Shown: one piece after another, positions 1 to 6,517 of the stretch
Numbering within the stretch: position 1 is the stretch's first letter
How the letters are laid out: every line of letters begins with the position of its first letter
From: Pseudomonadota bacterium
GTDB taxonomy: Bacteria > Pseudomonadota > Alphaproteobacteria > Acetobacterales > Acetobacteraceae
Assembly: GCA_023424475.1 (NCBI GenBank)
Contig: JAFADX010000156.1
Coordinates: forward strand, 1 to 10,610
DNA length: 10,610 nt
Direction: 5' to 3'
Made by a program: the position numbers and the translations under genes
Notes under the pieces: generated by a model
Seen by the model: the letters and a program-made list of their open reading frames with translations, nothing else
The model's database searches: none
What the model was told of the DNA's origin: nothing

Positions 1-1189
1 GCAGCAGCCCGACCGCCGCGGCGAAGGCCGGGCCGGAGGCCGCTTCGGCGAGCCCGCGCACGGCGAGCGGGCGCCCGAGGCGCACCTGGCGGTCGAGGAT
101 GCGCGCGGCCATTTCCCGCGCGCCGACGAGCTGGCTCGCGCCGCCGGTCAACACCACGCGATTGCCGCCTTCCTTGCCGAGGCCCGCCGAGTCGAGGCGG
201 TCGCGCACCAGCTCGAAGGTCTCCTCGAGCCGCGGGCGGATGATGCCGACGACCATGGCGCGCGGGATGCGCGCGATGGCGTGCTCGTCCTCGCCCATCA
301 GCGGGACGGGCAGGAATTCGCGGTCGTCGTCGGCGCCGCCATGGACGCTGCCGTGCAGCGTCTTGATCCGCTCGGCATGTGCGACGGGCGTCGAGAGCAC
401 GGTCGCGAGGTCGTTCGTCACCTGACCGCCGCCGACCGCGACCTGCGCGGTGTGGACCAGGTGGCCCTCGCTGAAGACGGCGAGGCTCGTGGTGCCGCCG
501 CCCATGTCGATGACCGTGCAGCCGAGCTGCTTCTCATCCTCCACCAGCGTCGCGAGGCCGGCGGCGAAGGGGGCGGAGACCAGTTCCTCCACCTCGAGGT
601 CGCAGCGCAGCAGGCAGGCGCCGAGGTTGCGCAGGCTGGCCTGGGAGGCCGCGACCATGTGCAGCCGCGCGGCGAGCGTGTCGCAGATCATGGCGCGCGG
701 GTCGTCCACGCCCGGCGTCGCGTCCACGGTGAAGCCGAGCGGGATGGCATGGACCGTCTCGCGCCCTTCCTCGGAGGTGCGGCGGCGGCCTTCGTGCAGG
801 ATCGCGCGCAGGTCCTGGTCGGTCACCGCACGCCCGCCGATGCCCCACTGGATATGGAGCTGTCGGCTGTCGGGCTGGCCGCAGGAGAGATTGGCGATCA
901 CGCCGGTCAGGCGCGTATCCGCCATGTCCTCGGCCTGGCCGACGGCGGCGCGGATGGCGCGCTCGCCTTCCTCGAGATCGACGATCGAGCCGCCCCTCAC
1001 GCCGCGGCCGCGCTGCCAGCCGAAGCCGAGCACGCGCGGCGCGCCGTCGCTTTCGATGCGCGCGATCAGGCAGACCGCCTTGGTCGAGCCGATGTCGAGG
1101 ACGCCGAATGTGCCGCTGCGCGCGTGCCGGCGCTTGCGCTGCGGGCTGCCCGGTTCCACGGGCGCGGGCAGGCGTGCCATCTGGTTCAT
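1..1189 (-). CDS. ftsA: Cell division protein FtsA, partial (C-terminus beyond window)
   Basis: FtsA is the actin-like ATPase that tethers FtsZ to the inner membrane and recruits later divisome proteins. I translated 396 codons from ATG 1189 with no stop; the family is usually about 410-450 residues, so only the last part, including the expected membrane-binding C-terminal helix, is missing. Actin-fold motifs: LDIGSTKAVCLIA at 31-43 (phosphate 1), VIDMGGGTTSLAVF at 226-239 (phosphate 2) and VVLTGGASQLVG at 345-356 (adenosine). The 1C subdomain unique to FtsA lies in about residues 95-180. About 28 residues, with a basic RKRRHAR run at 18-24, precede the first motif, longer than in E. coli. 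The ATG overlaps the ftsQ stop as ATGA, with GAGG 5 nt before it; a second ATG three codons later is also possible. ftsZ is expected beyond the left edge. Confidence 0.96.
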   Translation of the reverse strand, partial: MNQMARLPAPVEPGSPQRKRRHARSGTFGVLDIGSTKAVCLIARIESDGAPRVLGFGWQRGRGVRGGSIVDLEEGERAIRAAVGQAEDMADTRLTGVIANLSCGQPDSRQLHIQWGIGGRAVTDQDLRAILHEGRRRTSEEGRETVHAIPLGFTVDATPGVDDPRAMICDTLAARLHMVAASQASLRNLGACLLRCDLEVEELVSAPFAAGLATLVEDEKQLGCTVIDMGGGTTSLAVFSEGHLVHTAQVAVGGGQVTNDLATVLSTPVAHAERIKTLHGSVHGGADDDREFLPVPLMGEDEHAIARIPRAMVVGIIRPRLEETFELVRDRLDSAGLGKEGGNRVVLTGGASQLVGAREMAARILDRQVRLGRPLAVRGLAEAASGPAFAAAVGLL

Positions 1190-2067
1190 CCCCGCCTCGC
1201 GCGGCCGGCGTGCTGCGGCGCGGGCTGCTCGGAGGGCTCGGCCTGACGGGTCGGGCGCAGCACCAGCCGGTCCGGCAGCCGCATGTCGATGGCGGCGAGC
1301 GGACGGTCGAGCAGGCTCGCTTCCTGCTGCAGTTCCGCAAGGCGGTCGAGCGCCACGCCTTCATGCCCTTCGGGCAGCAGCACGTCGGTGCCGTTGTGCA
1401 GCCGCAGGTTCCAGCGCCGTTCCTGGATGCGCACCATGGCCTGCACCCGGTCGCGCACCGCGGGGTGCTTCGAGAGGTCGGTGTAGAGGGTCGCCCCGGC
1501 CGTATCGGCACCGGCGCCGACGACCAGCGGCAGCGTTCCGAACTGGTCGAGGTGGTCGGTCGCCACCACCTTGCCGGCCGCGTCGATGATCACGAAGCGC
1601 CCGTTGTGCTGCCAGATGGCGAAGGGCCGGCGCTCGTCGATGCGCACGAGGATGGTCGAGGGCAGGCGCCGCTCGACATGCGCGCGCTGCACCCAGGCGA
1701 TGGTCTCGAGGCGCTGGCGCGCCTGTTCGGGCGAGAAGTCGAGGATCGGGTCCCCGCGCGAGACGCCGAGCGCGGCGACGATCATGTCCCGCGGCGTGTT
1801 GTGGCGGCCTTCCAGGATCACGACGTTCACGCTGAGCCCGGCGGAATCGCCGAGGTCCGCCATGGCGGACGCGACATCCCGCACCCGCGCGGAGGGATCG
1901 AGCGCACGCACCGCGAGCACCATCACGCCGACCGCGCCGAGCGCGAGGCCCACGTAGAGGGCGGGGCGGGCCAGGCCGCGGCGGCGGCGCATCCAGATGC
2001 GCAGGCGGGACGGACGCGCGGGGTCCTTCTGCACGCCGGAGGTGCGCGCGAGGCGTTCACGCGCCAT
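1186..2067 (-). CDS. ftsQ: Cell division protein FtsQ
   Basis: FtsQ is a single-pass inner-membrane protein with a large periplasmic part. It links the early divisome to FtsB/FtsL and FtsW/FtsI. The 293-residue protein begins with a very basic cytoplasmic segment (residues 1-35, including RRRR at 27-30), then one membrane segment at about 34-54. A POTRA domain follows at about 78-150 (VNVVILEGRHNT, later DPILDFSPEQARQRLETIAWV and the ERRLPSTILVRIDERRP stretch, which is typical of FtsQ/DivIB POTRA ends). The beta domain runs to about 272 (DRPLAAIDMRLPDRLVLRP near its end). A short Pro/Gln/Arg-rich tail closes it. The start at 2067 is supported by AAGGAGG 6 nt upstream, the strongest ribosome site in the window. 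It overlaps the ddl 3' end by 11 bp, and its TGA overlaps ftsA as ATGA. Primary sequence is poorly conserved in this family; position and architecture make the call secure. Confidence 0.95.
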   Translation of the reverse strand: MARERLARTSGVQKDPARPSRLRIWMRRRRGLARPALYVGLALGAVGVMVLAVRALDPSARVRDVASAMADLGDSAGLSVNVVILEGRHNTPRDMIVAALGVSRGDPILDFSPEQARQRLETIAWVQRAHVERRLPSTILVRIDERRPFAIWQHNGRFVIIDAAGKVVATDHLDQFGTLPLVVGAGADTAGATLYTDLSKHPAVRDRVQAMVRIQERRWNLRLHNGTDVLLPEGHEGVALDRLAELQQEASLLDRPLAAIDMRLPDRLVLRPTRQAEPSEQPAPQHAGRARRG

Positions 2068-2983
2068 GGCGGGCCTCCTTCACCATCCAGGCGCAGAGCG
2101 CGGGGAAGGGGATGCCGCAATGGGCGGCCTGTTCCGGCAGCAGCGAAGTGGGCGTCAGGCCCGGCTGGGTGTTGACCTCGAGGAGGACCAGGCGGCGGTT
2201 GCCCTCGGCCGTCTCGTCATAGCGCAGATCGGCCCGCGAGGCGCCGCGGCAGCCCAGGGCCCGGTGCGCCCGCACCGCGATGTCGAGGGCACGGGCGTAG
2301 TCCTCCTGCGGCATCTGCGCCGGGACGACGTGGCGGGAGCCGCCCGTCGCGTACTTGGATTCGTAGTCGTAGAAGGCGCCGGCGTCGGCGAGGATGTCGG
2401 TCACGGCCAGCGCGCGGTCGCCCATCACCCCGACCGTCAGCTCGCGGCCGGGGACATAGGTCTCGACCATGGCGTGGTCGCCGTAGCGCCAGGTGCGGGC
2501 AATCTCGGCGCGCTGGTTGCTGCCCTTGCGCACGATGTGGACGCCGACCGAGGAGCCCTCGTTCACCGGCTTGACGACATAGGGCAGGGGCAGCGGGTCG
2601 GCGGCCTCGAGTTCGTCGCGCGTCACCAGCCTGTGCTCGACGATCGGCAGGCCGGCGGCCTGGAACAGGGCCTTCGCCGCGGCCTTGTCCATGGCGAGCG
2701 CCGAGGCGCGGACCCCGGAATGCGTGTAGGGGATGCCGAGCCAGTCGAGCACGCCCTGGATGCAGCCATCCTCCCCGTAGCGCCCGTGCAGCGCGTTGAA
2801 GACGACGTCGGGGCGGGCATGGGCGAGGGCCTGGATGACGGCGACGAGGTCGTCCGTCACCTCGATCGGAACGACCTCGAAGCCGGCCTCGCGCAGCGCG
2901 GGGATGCATTCGTGGCCGGAGGCGAGGGAGACCTCCCGTTCCGCCGACTTGCCGCCGTAGAGGACCGCCACTTTCTGCGTCAT
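2057..2983 (-). CDS. ddl: D-alanine--D-alanine ligase
   Basis: Ddl is the cytoplasmic ATP-grasp enzyme that joins two D-alanines; the dipeptide is the substrate of MurF. The 308 residues match DdlB-type enzymes (about 306). Motifs in order: YGGKSAEREVSL at 9-20 with the first-D-Ala-binding glutamate E15, LHGRYGEDGCIQG at 65-77, YTHSGV at 86-91, MDK at 98-100, KPVNEGSSVGV at 138-148 (ATP-binding loop), YDYESKY at 205-211 (the tyrosine position associated with D-Ala rather than D-lactate specificity), RADLRYD at 250-256 (leucine where phenylalanine is more usual) and LLEVNTQPG with Mg-ligand residues E269 and N271. The ATG at 2983 overlaps the murB stop as ATGA and has GGGAGG 5 nt upstream. An in-frame codon at 3013 is only a read-in from the murB 3' end. 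The stop lies 11 bases inside ftsQ. Confidence 0.97.
   Translation of the reverse strand: MTQKVAVLYGGKSAEREVSLASGHECIPALREAGFEVVPIEVTDDLVAVIQALAHARPDVVFNALHGRYGEDGCIQGVLDWLGIPYTHSGVRASALAMDKAAAKALFQAAGLPIVEHRLVTRDELEAADPLPLPYVVKPVNEGSSVGVHIVRKGSNQRAEIARTWRYGDHAMVETYVPGRELTVGVMGDRALAVTDILADAGAFYDYESKYATGGSRHVVPAQMPQEDYARALDIAVRAHRALGCRGASRADLRYDETAEGNRRLVLLEVNTQPGLTPTSLLPEQAAHCGIPFPALCAWMVKEARHGA
2074..2080 (-). promoter_or_regulatory. Strong ribosome binding site of ftsQ
   Basis: AAGGAGG (minus strand), a near-perfect anti-16S match, 6 nt before the ftsQ ATG and inside the ddl coding sequence. It fixes the ftsQ start at 2067 and is clearly better than the sites at the other junctions. Confidence 0.85.
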
Positions 2984-3945
2984 GCGGGCCTCCCGATGCG
3001 CCTGATTTCCCATTCGAGCTCGATGCCCGTGGCGGCGCGCACGCGGGCGCGCACCTCCTCGCCGAGGGCCTCGATGTCGGCGGCGCTGGCGCCGCCGGTG
3101 TTGATGAGGAAGTTGCAGTGCTTCTCGCTGACCTGCGCGGCGCCGCGCGTCAGGCCGCGGCAGCCGGCGGCGTCGATCAGTTCCCAGGCCTTCTTCCCGC
3201 CGGGCGGATTCTTGAAGGTGGAGCCACCGGTGCGGGCGCGCACGGGCTGCGTCGCCTCGCGTTCGGCGCGGATCCCGTTCAGCCGCGCGGCGATGGCGGC
3301 CGCGTCGCCGGGGATGGCGCGCAGGCGCGCGCGCGTGACCACGCCGCGGGCGGGCAGTTCGGCGCGGCGATAGGCGAAGTGCAGGTCCGGCGCGCCCAGG
3401 CGCAGGACGCCGCCCGGCGTGGCGACCTCGGCCCAGTCGAGCACGTCCTTGACCTCCGACCCGTAGGCGCCGGCGTTCATCGCCACCGCGCCGCCGATCG
3501 TGCCGGGGATGCCGGCGAGGAATTCCAGCCCGCCGAGCGCGTGGGCGGCGGCGGTCTCGGCCACCGTGACGTCGAGGGCCGCGGCGCCCGCCACGATGCC
3601 GTCGGCTTCCACCGCGACCCCGCCGAAGCCGCGTGCGAGCCGGACGGTCACGCCCGCGATGCCACCGTCGCGCACGATCATGTTCGACGCCGCGCCGATC
3701 ACGGTGAGCGGCGTCGCGGCGGGCAGGTGCCTCAGCAGCGTGACCAGGTCGTCCGCATCCGCCGGCCGCACCAGCGCCTCGGCGCTGCCGCCCACCCGGA
3801 ACCAGGTCTGCGCCCCGAGCGGCGCGTCATGCGCGACACGCCCCCTCACGGGCGGAATCCCGGCTTCCGAAGGCCCTCCGGCCTTTGGCGGGGTGAGGCT
3901 CGGAGAGGGGCGCCGCCCCTCTCCGATCGCTGCCGCCGCCATCAT
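2980..3945 (-). CDS. murB: UDP-N-acetylenolpyruvoylglucosamine reductase MurB, with unusual N-terminal extension
   Basis: MurB is the FAD- and NADPH-dependent reductase that turns UDP-GlcNAc-enolpyruvate into UDP-MurNAc. From ATG 3945 it has 321 residues. FAD-binding motifs: TWFRVGGSAEAL from 47, VIGAASNMIVRDGG at 82-95 (GAASN where GxGSN is usual) and GIPGTIGGAVAMNAGAYGSE at 145-164. Substrate/catalytic region: FAYRRAELP at 190-198, RTGGSTFKNPPGG at 238-250 with S242 as likely proton donor, HCNFLINTGGAS at 276-287 and ELEWEIRRIG at 309-318 with the C-terminal acidic residues. The compact form without the E. coli-type insert fits the type II group. Homology clearly begins near PPVRGR (31-36). 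Residues 1-30 are low-complexity and mostly encoded by a palindromic repeat (3844-3926). The start is uncertain: ATG 3945 (ATGA with the murC stop), ATG 3942, or GTG 3849 (289 residues), which would leave the repeat in a 92-nt leader. Its TGA overlaps ddl. Confidence 0.94.
   Translation of the reverse strand: MMAAAAIGEGRRPSPSLTPPKAGGPSEAGIPPVRGRVAHDAPLGAQTWFRVGGSAEALVRPADADDLVTLLRHLPAATPLTVIGAASNMIVRDGGIAGVTVRLARGFGGVAVEADGIVAGAAALDVTVAETAAAHALGGLEFLAGIPGTIGGAVAMNAGAYGSEVKDVLDWAEVATPGGVLRLGAPDLHFAYRRAELPARGVVTRARLRAIPGDAAAIAARLNGIRAEREATQPVRARTGGSTFKNPPGGKKAWELIDAAGCRGLTRGAAQVSEKHCNFLINTGGASAADIEALGEEVRARVRAATGIELEWEIRRIGRPA
2989..2994 (-). promoter_or_regulatory. Ribosome binding site of ddl
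   Basis: GGGAGG on the minus strand, 5 nt before the ddl ATG at 2983 and within the last codons of murB. It supports 2983 over the upstream in-frame codon at 3013. Confidence 0.65.
3844..3926. repeat. Compound palindromic element at the murC/murB junction
   Basis: Two adjacent hairpin-forming units occupy the first codons of murB. Unit A (3900-3926) is a perfect inverted repeat: 13-bp arms 3900-3912 and 3914-3926 around one central base. Unit B (3844-3898) nests a 9-bp arm pair, 3867-3875 with 3880-3888 (one mismatch that is G-U in RNA, 4-nt loop), inside a 6-bp outer pair, 3844-3849 with 3893-3898. No other junction in this operon has anything like it. On the minus strand, unit A is not followed by a T-run, so it is not a standard intrinsic terminator. 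Read in the murB frame it stays open and encodes a Pro/Ser/Gly/Arg-rich stretch. A dispersed intergenic palindromic repeat is the likeliest identity, but there is no second copy in this window to prove that it is repeated. Confidence 0.7.
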
Positions 3946-5384
3946 TTCATCGCCCCCGCGAGCCGGCCGCGCGAACGCTGCTGCAGGTCCGCGAGCTGCC
4001 CCGGCAGGGCATGCGCCCACTGGGTGACGTTCCCCGCGCCGAGGCAGACCACGTAGTCGCCGGTCCTGGCGATGGCGTGGATCATCTCCGGCAGGCTGTC
4101 CGGTCCCGGCAGGGGCACCACCGAACGGTGCCCGCGCGCGCGCAGCCCCTCGACCAGCGCGTCCTTGTCGATGCCGGGGATGGGCTGCTCGCCCGCGGCA
4201 TAGACGTCGGCGACGATGACCGTGCCGGCGTCGTTCATGCAGGTGCAGAAATCCTCGAACAGCGAGTTGAGGCGGGAGTAGCGGTGCGGCTGCACCACCG
4301 CGATCACGTCCCGCGCGCCGGCCTGGCGGGCGGCCTTGAGCACGGCGGCGATCTCGACCGGGTGGTGGCCGTAGTCGTCGATCACGGCGATGCCGCCGGC
4401 TTCGCCGGTGCGGGTGAAGCGGCGCTTGACGCCCTTGAAGCCGGCGAGCGCGGTGCGGATGGTGCCCTCGTCGACATCCATCTCGACGCCGATGGCGATG
4501 GCGGCGAGCGCGTTCTGCACGTTGTGCTGGCCGAGCATCGGCAGGCGGAAGGGCTTCATGGTGCGGGACCGCCCGGTGGCGCGGTCGGTCACCGTCACCT
4601 CGAAGGTCGCGCCCATGCGGTCGGTGATGATGCGTTCGGCGCGGACATCGGCCTGCGGGCTGAAGCCGTAGGTGACGATGCGGCGGTCGGACAGGCGGGG
4701 GATCATCGCCTGGACCTCGGGGTGATCCATGCAGAGCACCGCGAAGCCGTAGAAGGGGATGTTGCCGACGAACTGGGCGTAGCCTTCCTTCATGGCCTCG
4801 CCCGTGCCCCAGTGGTCGAGGTGCTCGGGGTCCATGTTGGTGACGACGGCGACGACGGCCGGGAGTTTCAGGAAGGAGCCGTCGGATTCGTCGGCCTCGA
4901 CCACCATCCAGTCGCCGGAGCCCATGCGGGTGTTGGTGCCGTAGGCATTGACGATGCCGCCGTTGATCACGGTCGGGTCGAGGCGCGCCGCCTCGAGCAC
5001 CGCGGCGACGAGGGATGTCGTGGTGGTCTTGCCGTGGGTGCCGCCGATGGCGATGGACCACTTGAGCCGCATCAGCTCGGCCAGCATCTCGGCGCGCCGG
5101 ACCACCGGGATCAGGCGCTGGCGCGCGGCCGCGACCTCGGGGTTGTCGCGCTTCACCGCGGTCGAGACCACGACGACCTGCGCATCGCCGAGGTTCGCCG
5201 CATCGTGCCCGACCGCGACCGGGATGCCCGCGGCGCGCAGCCGCTGGACGTTGGCGCTGTCCGAAAGGTCGCTGCCCTGCACCTGGTAGCCGAGGACGTG
5301 CAGCACCTCGGCGATTCCGGACATGCCGATCCCGCCGATGCCGACGAAGTGGATGGCCCCGATATTGAGCGGAAGCGCGCGCAT
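3942..5384 (-). CDS. murC: UDP-N-acetylmuramate--L-alanine ligase MurC
   Basis: MurC is the cytoplasmic ATP-dependent ligase that adds L-alanine to UDP-MurNAc, the first amino acid of the stem peptide. The 480-residue length is close to the E. coli enzyme (491). Domain 1: FVGIGGIGMSGIAE at 13-26, followed by GSDLSDS. Domain 2: the P-loop GTHGKTTTT at 115-123 with the GTHGKT form that distinguishes MurC from MurD, EADESDGSF at 163-171 and TNMDPEHLDH at 182-191. Domain 3: GQHNVQNALAA at 285-295, DDYGHHPVEI at 336-345, QPHRYSR at 365-371 and GAGNVTQWA at 449-457. The ATG at 5384 overlaps the murG stop by one base (TGATG). The TGA at 3944-3942 overlaps the ATGATG at the start of murB. All ligase motifs are intact. 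MurC makes UDP-MurNAc-L-Ala for MurD and takes the product of MurB, which is encoded next. Confidence 0.98.
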   Translation of the reverse strand: MRALPLNIGAIHFVGIGGIGMSGIAEVLHVLGYQVQGSDLSDSANVQRLRAAGIPVAVGHDAANLGDAQVVVVSTAVKRDNPEVAAARQRLIPVVRRAEMLAELMRLKWSIAIGGTHGKTTTTSLVAAVLEAARLDPTVINGGIVNAYGTNTRMGSGDWMVVEADESDGSFLKLPAVVAVVTNMDPEHLDHWGTGEAMKEGYAQFVGNIPFYGFAVLCMDHPEVQAMIPRLSDRRIVTYGFSPQADVRAERIITDRMGATFEVTVTDRATGRSRTMKPFRLPMLGQHNVQNALAAIAIGVEMDVDEGTIRTALAGFKGVKRRFTRTGEAGGIAVIDDYGHHPVEIAAVLKAARQAGARDVIAVVQPHRYSRLNSLFEDFCTCMNDAGTVIVADVYAAGEQPIPGIDKDALVEGLRARGHRSVVPLPGPDSLPEMIHAIARTGDYVVCLGAGNVTQWAHALPGQLADLQQRSRGRLAGAMK

Positions 5385-6517
5385 CAGGCGGTCCCCATGA
5401 TGTCGTGGCGGGCGAGCGCGAGCACGCGGTCGGCAAGGTCCCGCGCCGCATGCGGGCGGGCGAGGGCGGCGGCCGCGGCGGCAGCGGCGGTGAGCCGAGA
5501 CGGCACGGCGAGCAGCGAGACGAGACGCTCGGTCAGCGCTTCCGGCGTGAAGGCGGGCTGCGGATAGACCCAGGCCGCATCGGCCTCGGCGAGGGCGCGG
5601 GCATTGGCCGACTGGTGGTCGTCGATCGCGGTCGGCAGCGGCACCAGGACGGCGGGCCGGCCGGCACAGGCGAGCTCGGCGACCGTCGAGGCCCCGGCCC
5701 GCGCGACGACCAGATGCGCGGTCGCGAGCCGCCCGGCGATGTCGGGGAAGAAGGGCGCCAGGTCGGCGACGACGCCCGCTTCGCGATAGGCGGTCGCGGT
5801 GCGCGCCAGGTCGTCGGCGCGGCATTGCTGGGTGACGAGCAGGCGGGCCCGGATCGCTTCCGGCAGCGCGACGATGGCGGGCGGCACCACGTCGGCGAAG
5901 ACGCGCGCGCCGAGGCTGCCGCCGGTGACCAGCAGGCGGATCGCCCCGCCCTCGGGCGGCGTGGGATAGGGCAGGCCGGCCAGTGCGGCGATGGCCGGAC
6001 GGACAGGGTTGCCCACGACCTCGGCACGGGCGCCCGCCGGGACCTTCGTCGTGTCCTCGAAGGACAAAGCAAGCAGGTCCGCGATGCGGGCCATCAGCCG
6101 GTTGGCGCGGCCGAGCACGGCATTCTGCTCGTGCAGCACGATGGCCGGGCGGCGCGCCGCGCCGATCATCCGCGCCGCGGCGAGCGGCGGAAAGGAGGGG
6201 TAGCCGCCGAAGCCGACGACCACGGAAGGGTTCAGCGCGGCAAGGTGCCGGCGCGCCTGCATGGTGCCGGCGACCAGCGCCACGGCGCCCCTGGCCGCGC
6301 CGCGCATGCCGCGGCCCGACAGCCCGGCGCCGCTGAGGACGAAGCGCTCGGCCGCGGCGAAGGCGGCGCTGTCGTAGGCCGCCGAGCGCGCATCGGTCAT
6401 CAGCGCGATCCGCTCGCCGCGGCGCAGCAGTTCTGCCGCCAGCGCCTCGGCTGGAAACAGATGCCCGCCGGTCCCGCCGGCGGCGATGACGATGGGGCGC
6501 ACGGCGGGGCCCCTCAC
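5384..6517 (-). CDS. murG: UDP-GlcNAc:undecaprenyl-pyrophosphoryl-MurNAc-pentapeptide GlcNAc transferase MurG
   Basis: MurG is the membrane-associated GT-B (family GT28) glycosyltransferase that converts lipid I to lipid II on the cytoplasmic face. From GTG 6517 it has 377 residues. The N-terminal domain shows GGTGGH at 14-19, FGGYPSFPP from about 103 and HEQN at 129-132. GNPVR (169-173) lies in the linker. The C-terminal UDP-GlcNAc domain has GGSLGAR at 199-205, ARAGASTVAEL at 272-282 and DDHQSANA at 299-306. Two in-frame GTG starts are possible. GTG 6517 overlaps the ftsW stop as GTGA and has GGGAG 7 nt upstream. GTG 6502 gives a protein 5 residues shorter (MRPIVIAAGG...) that fits family N-termini well and has GAGGGG 7 nt upstream. 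I prefer 6517 because it keeps the overlap pattern of the operon, but only slightly. An eight-alanine run (344-351) lies near the C-terminus. The TGA shares a base with the murC ATG. Confidence 0.95.
   Translation of the reverse strand: MRGPAVRPIVIAAGGTGGHLFPAEALAAELLRRGERIALMTDARSAAYDSAAFAAAERFVLSGAGLSGRGMRGAARGAVALVAGTMQARRHLAALNPSVVVGFGGYPSFPPLAAARMIGAARRPAIVLHEQNAVLGRANRLMARIADLLALSFEDTTKVPAGARAEVVGNPVRPAIAALAGLPYPTPPEGGAIRLLVTGGSLGARVFADVVPPAIVALPEAIRARLLVTQQCRADDLARTATAYREAGVVADLAPFFPDIAGRLATAHLVVARAGASTVAELACAGRPAVLVPLPTAIDDHQSANARALAEADAAWVYPQPAFTPEALTERLVSLLAVPSRLTAAAAAAAALARPHAARDLADRVLALARHDIMGTA

Noticed and set aside
3900..3926. Intrinsic transcription terminator between murC and murB
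   Set aside because: The stem is strong enough, but no T-run follows it on the minus strand, and termination there would cut off essential ddl, ftsQ and ftsA.
5465..5488. Eight-alanine codon run in murG as a possible simple repeat or slippage site
   Set aside because: The codons are mixed GCC/GCT/GCG rather than a pure repeat, and alanine runs are common in GC-rich proteomes; it lies in a variable C-terminal part.
1997..5567. Long plus-strand open frames (for example 1997-3373 and 4011-5567) antisense to ddl, murB and murC
   Set aside because: They are mirror frames of GC-rich genes: Arg/Gly/His/Asp-heavy composition, no family motifs, no ribosome sites, and complete overlap with well-identified minus-strand genes.
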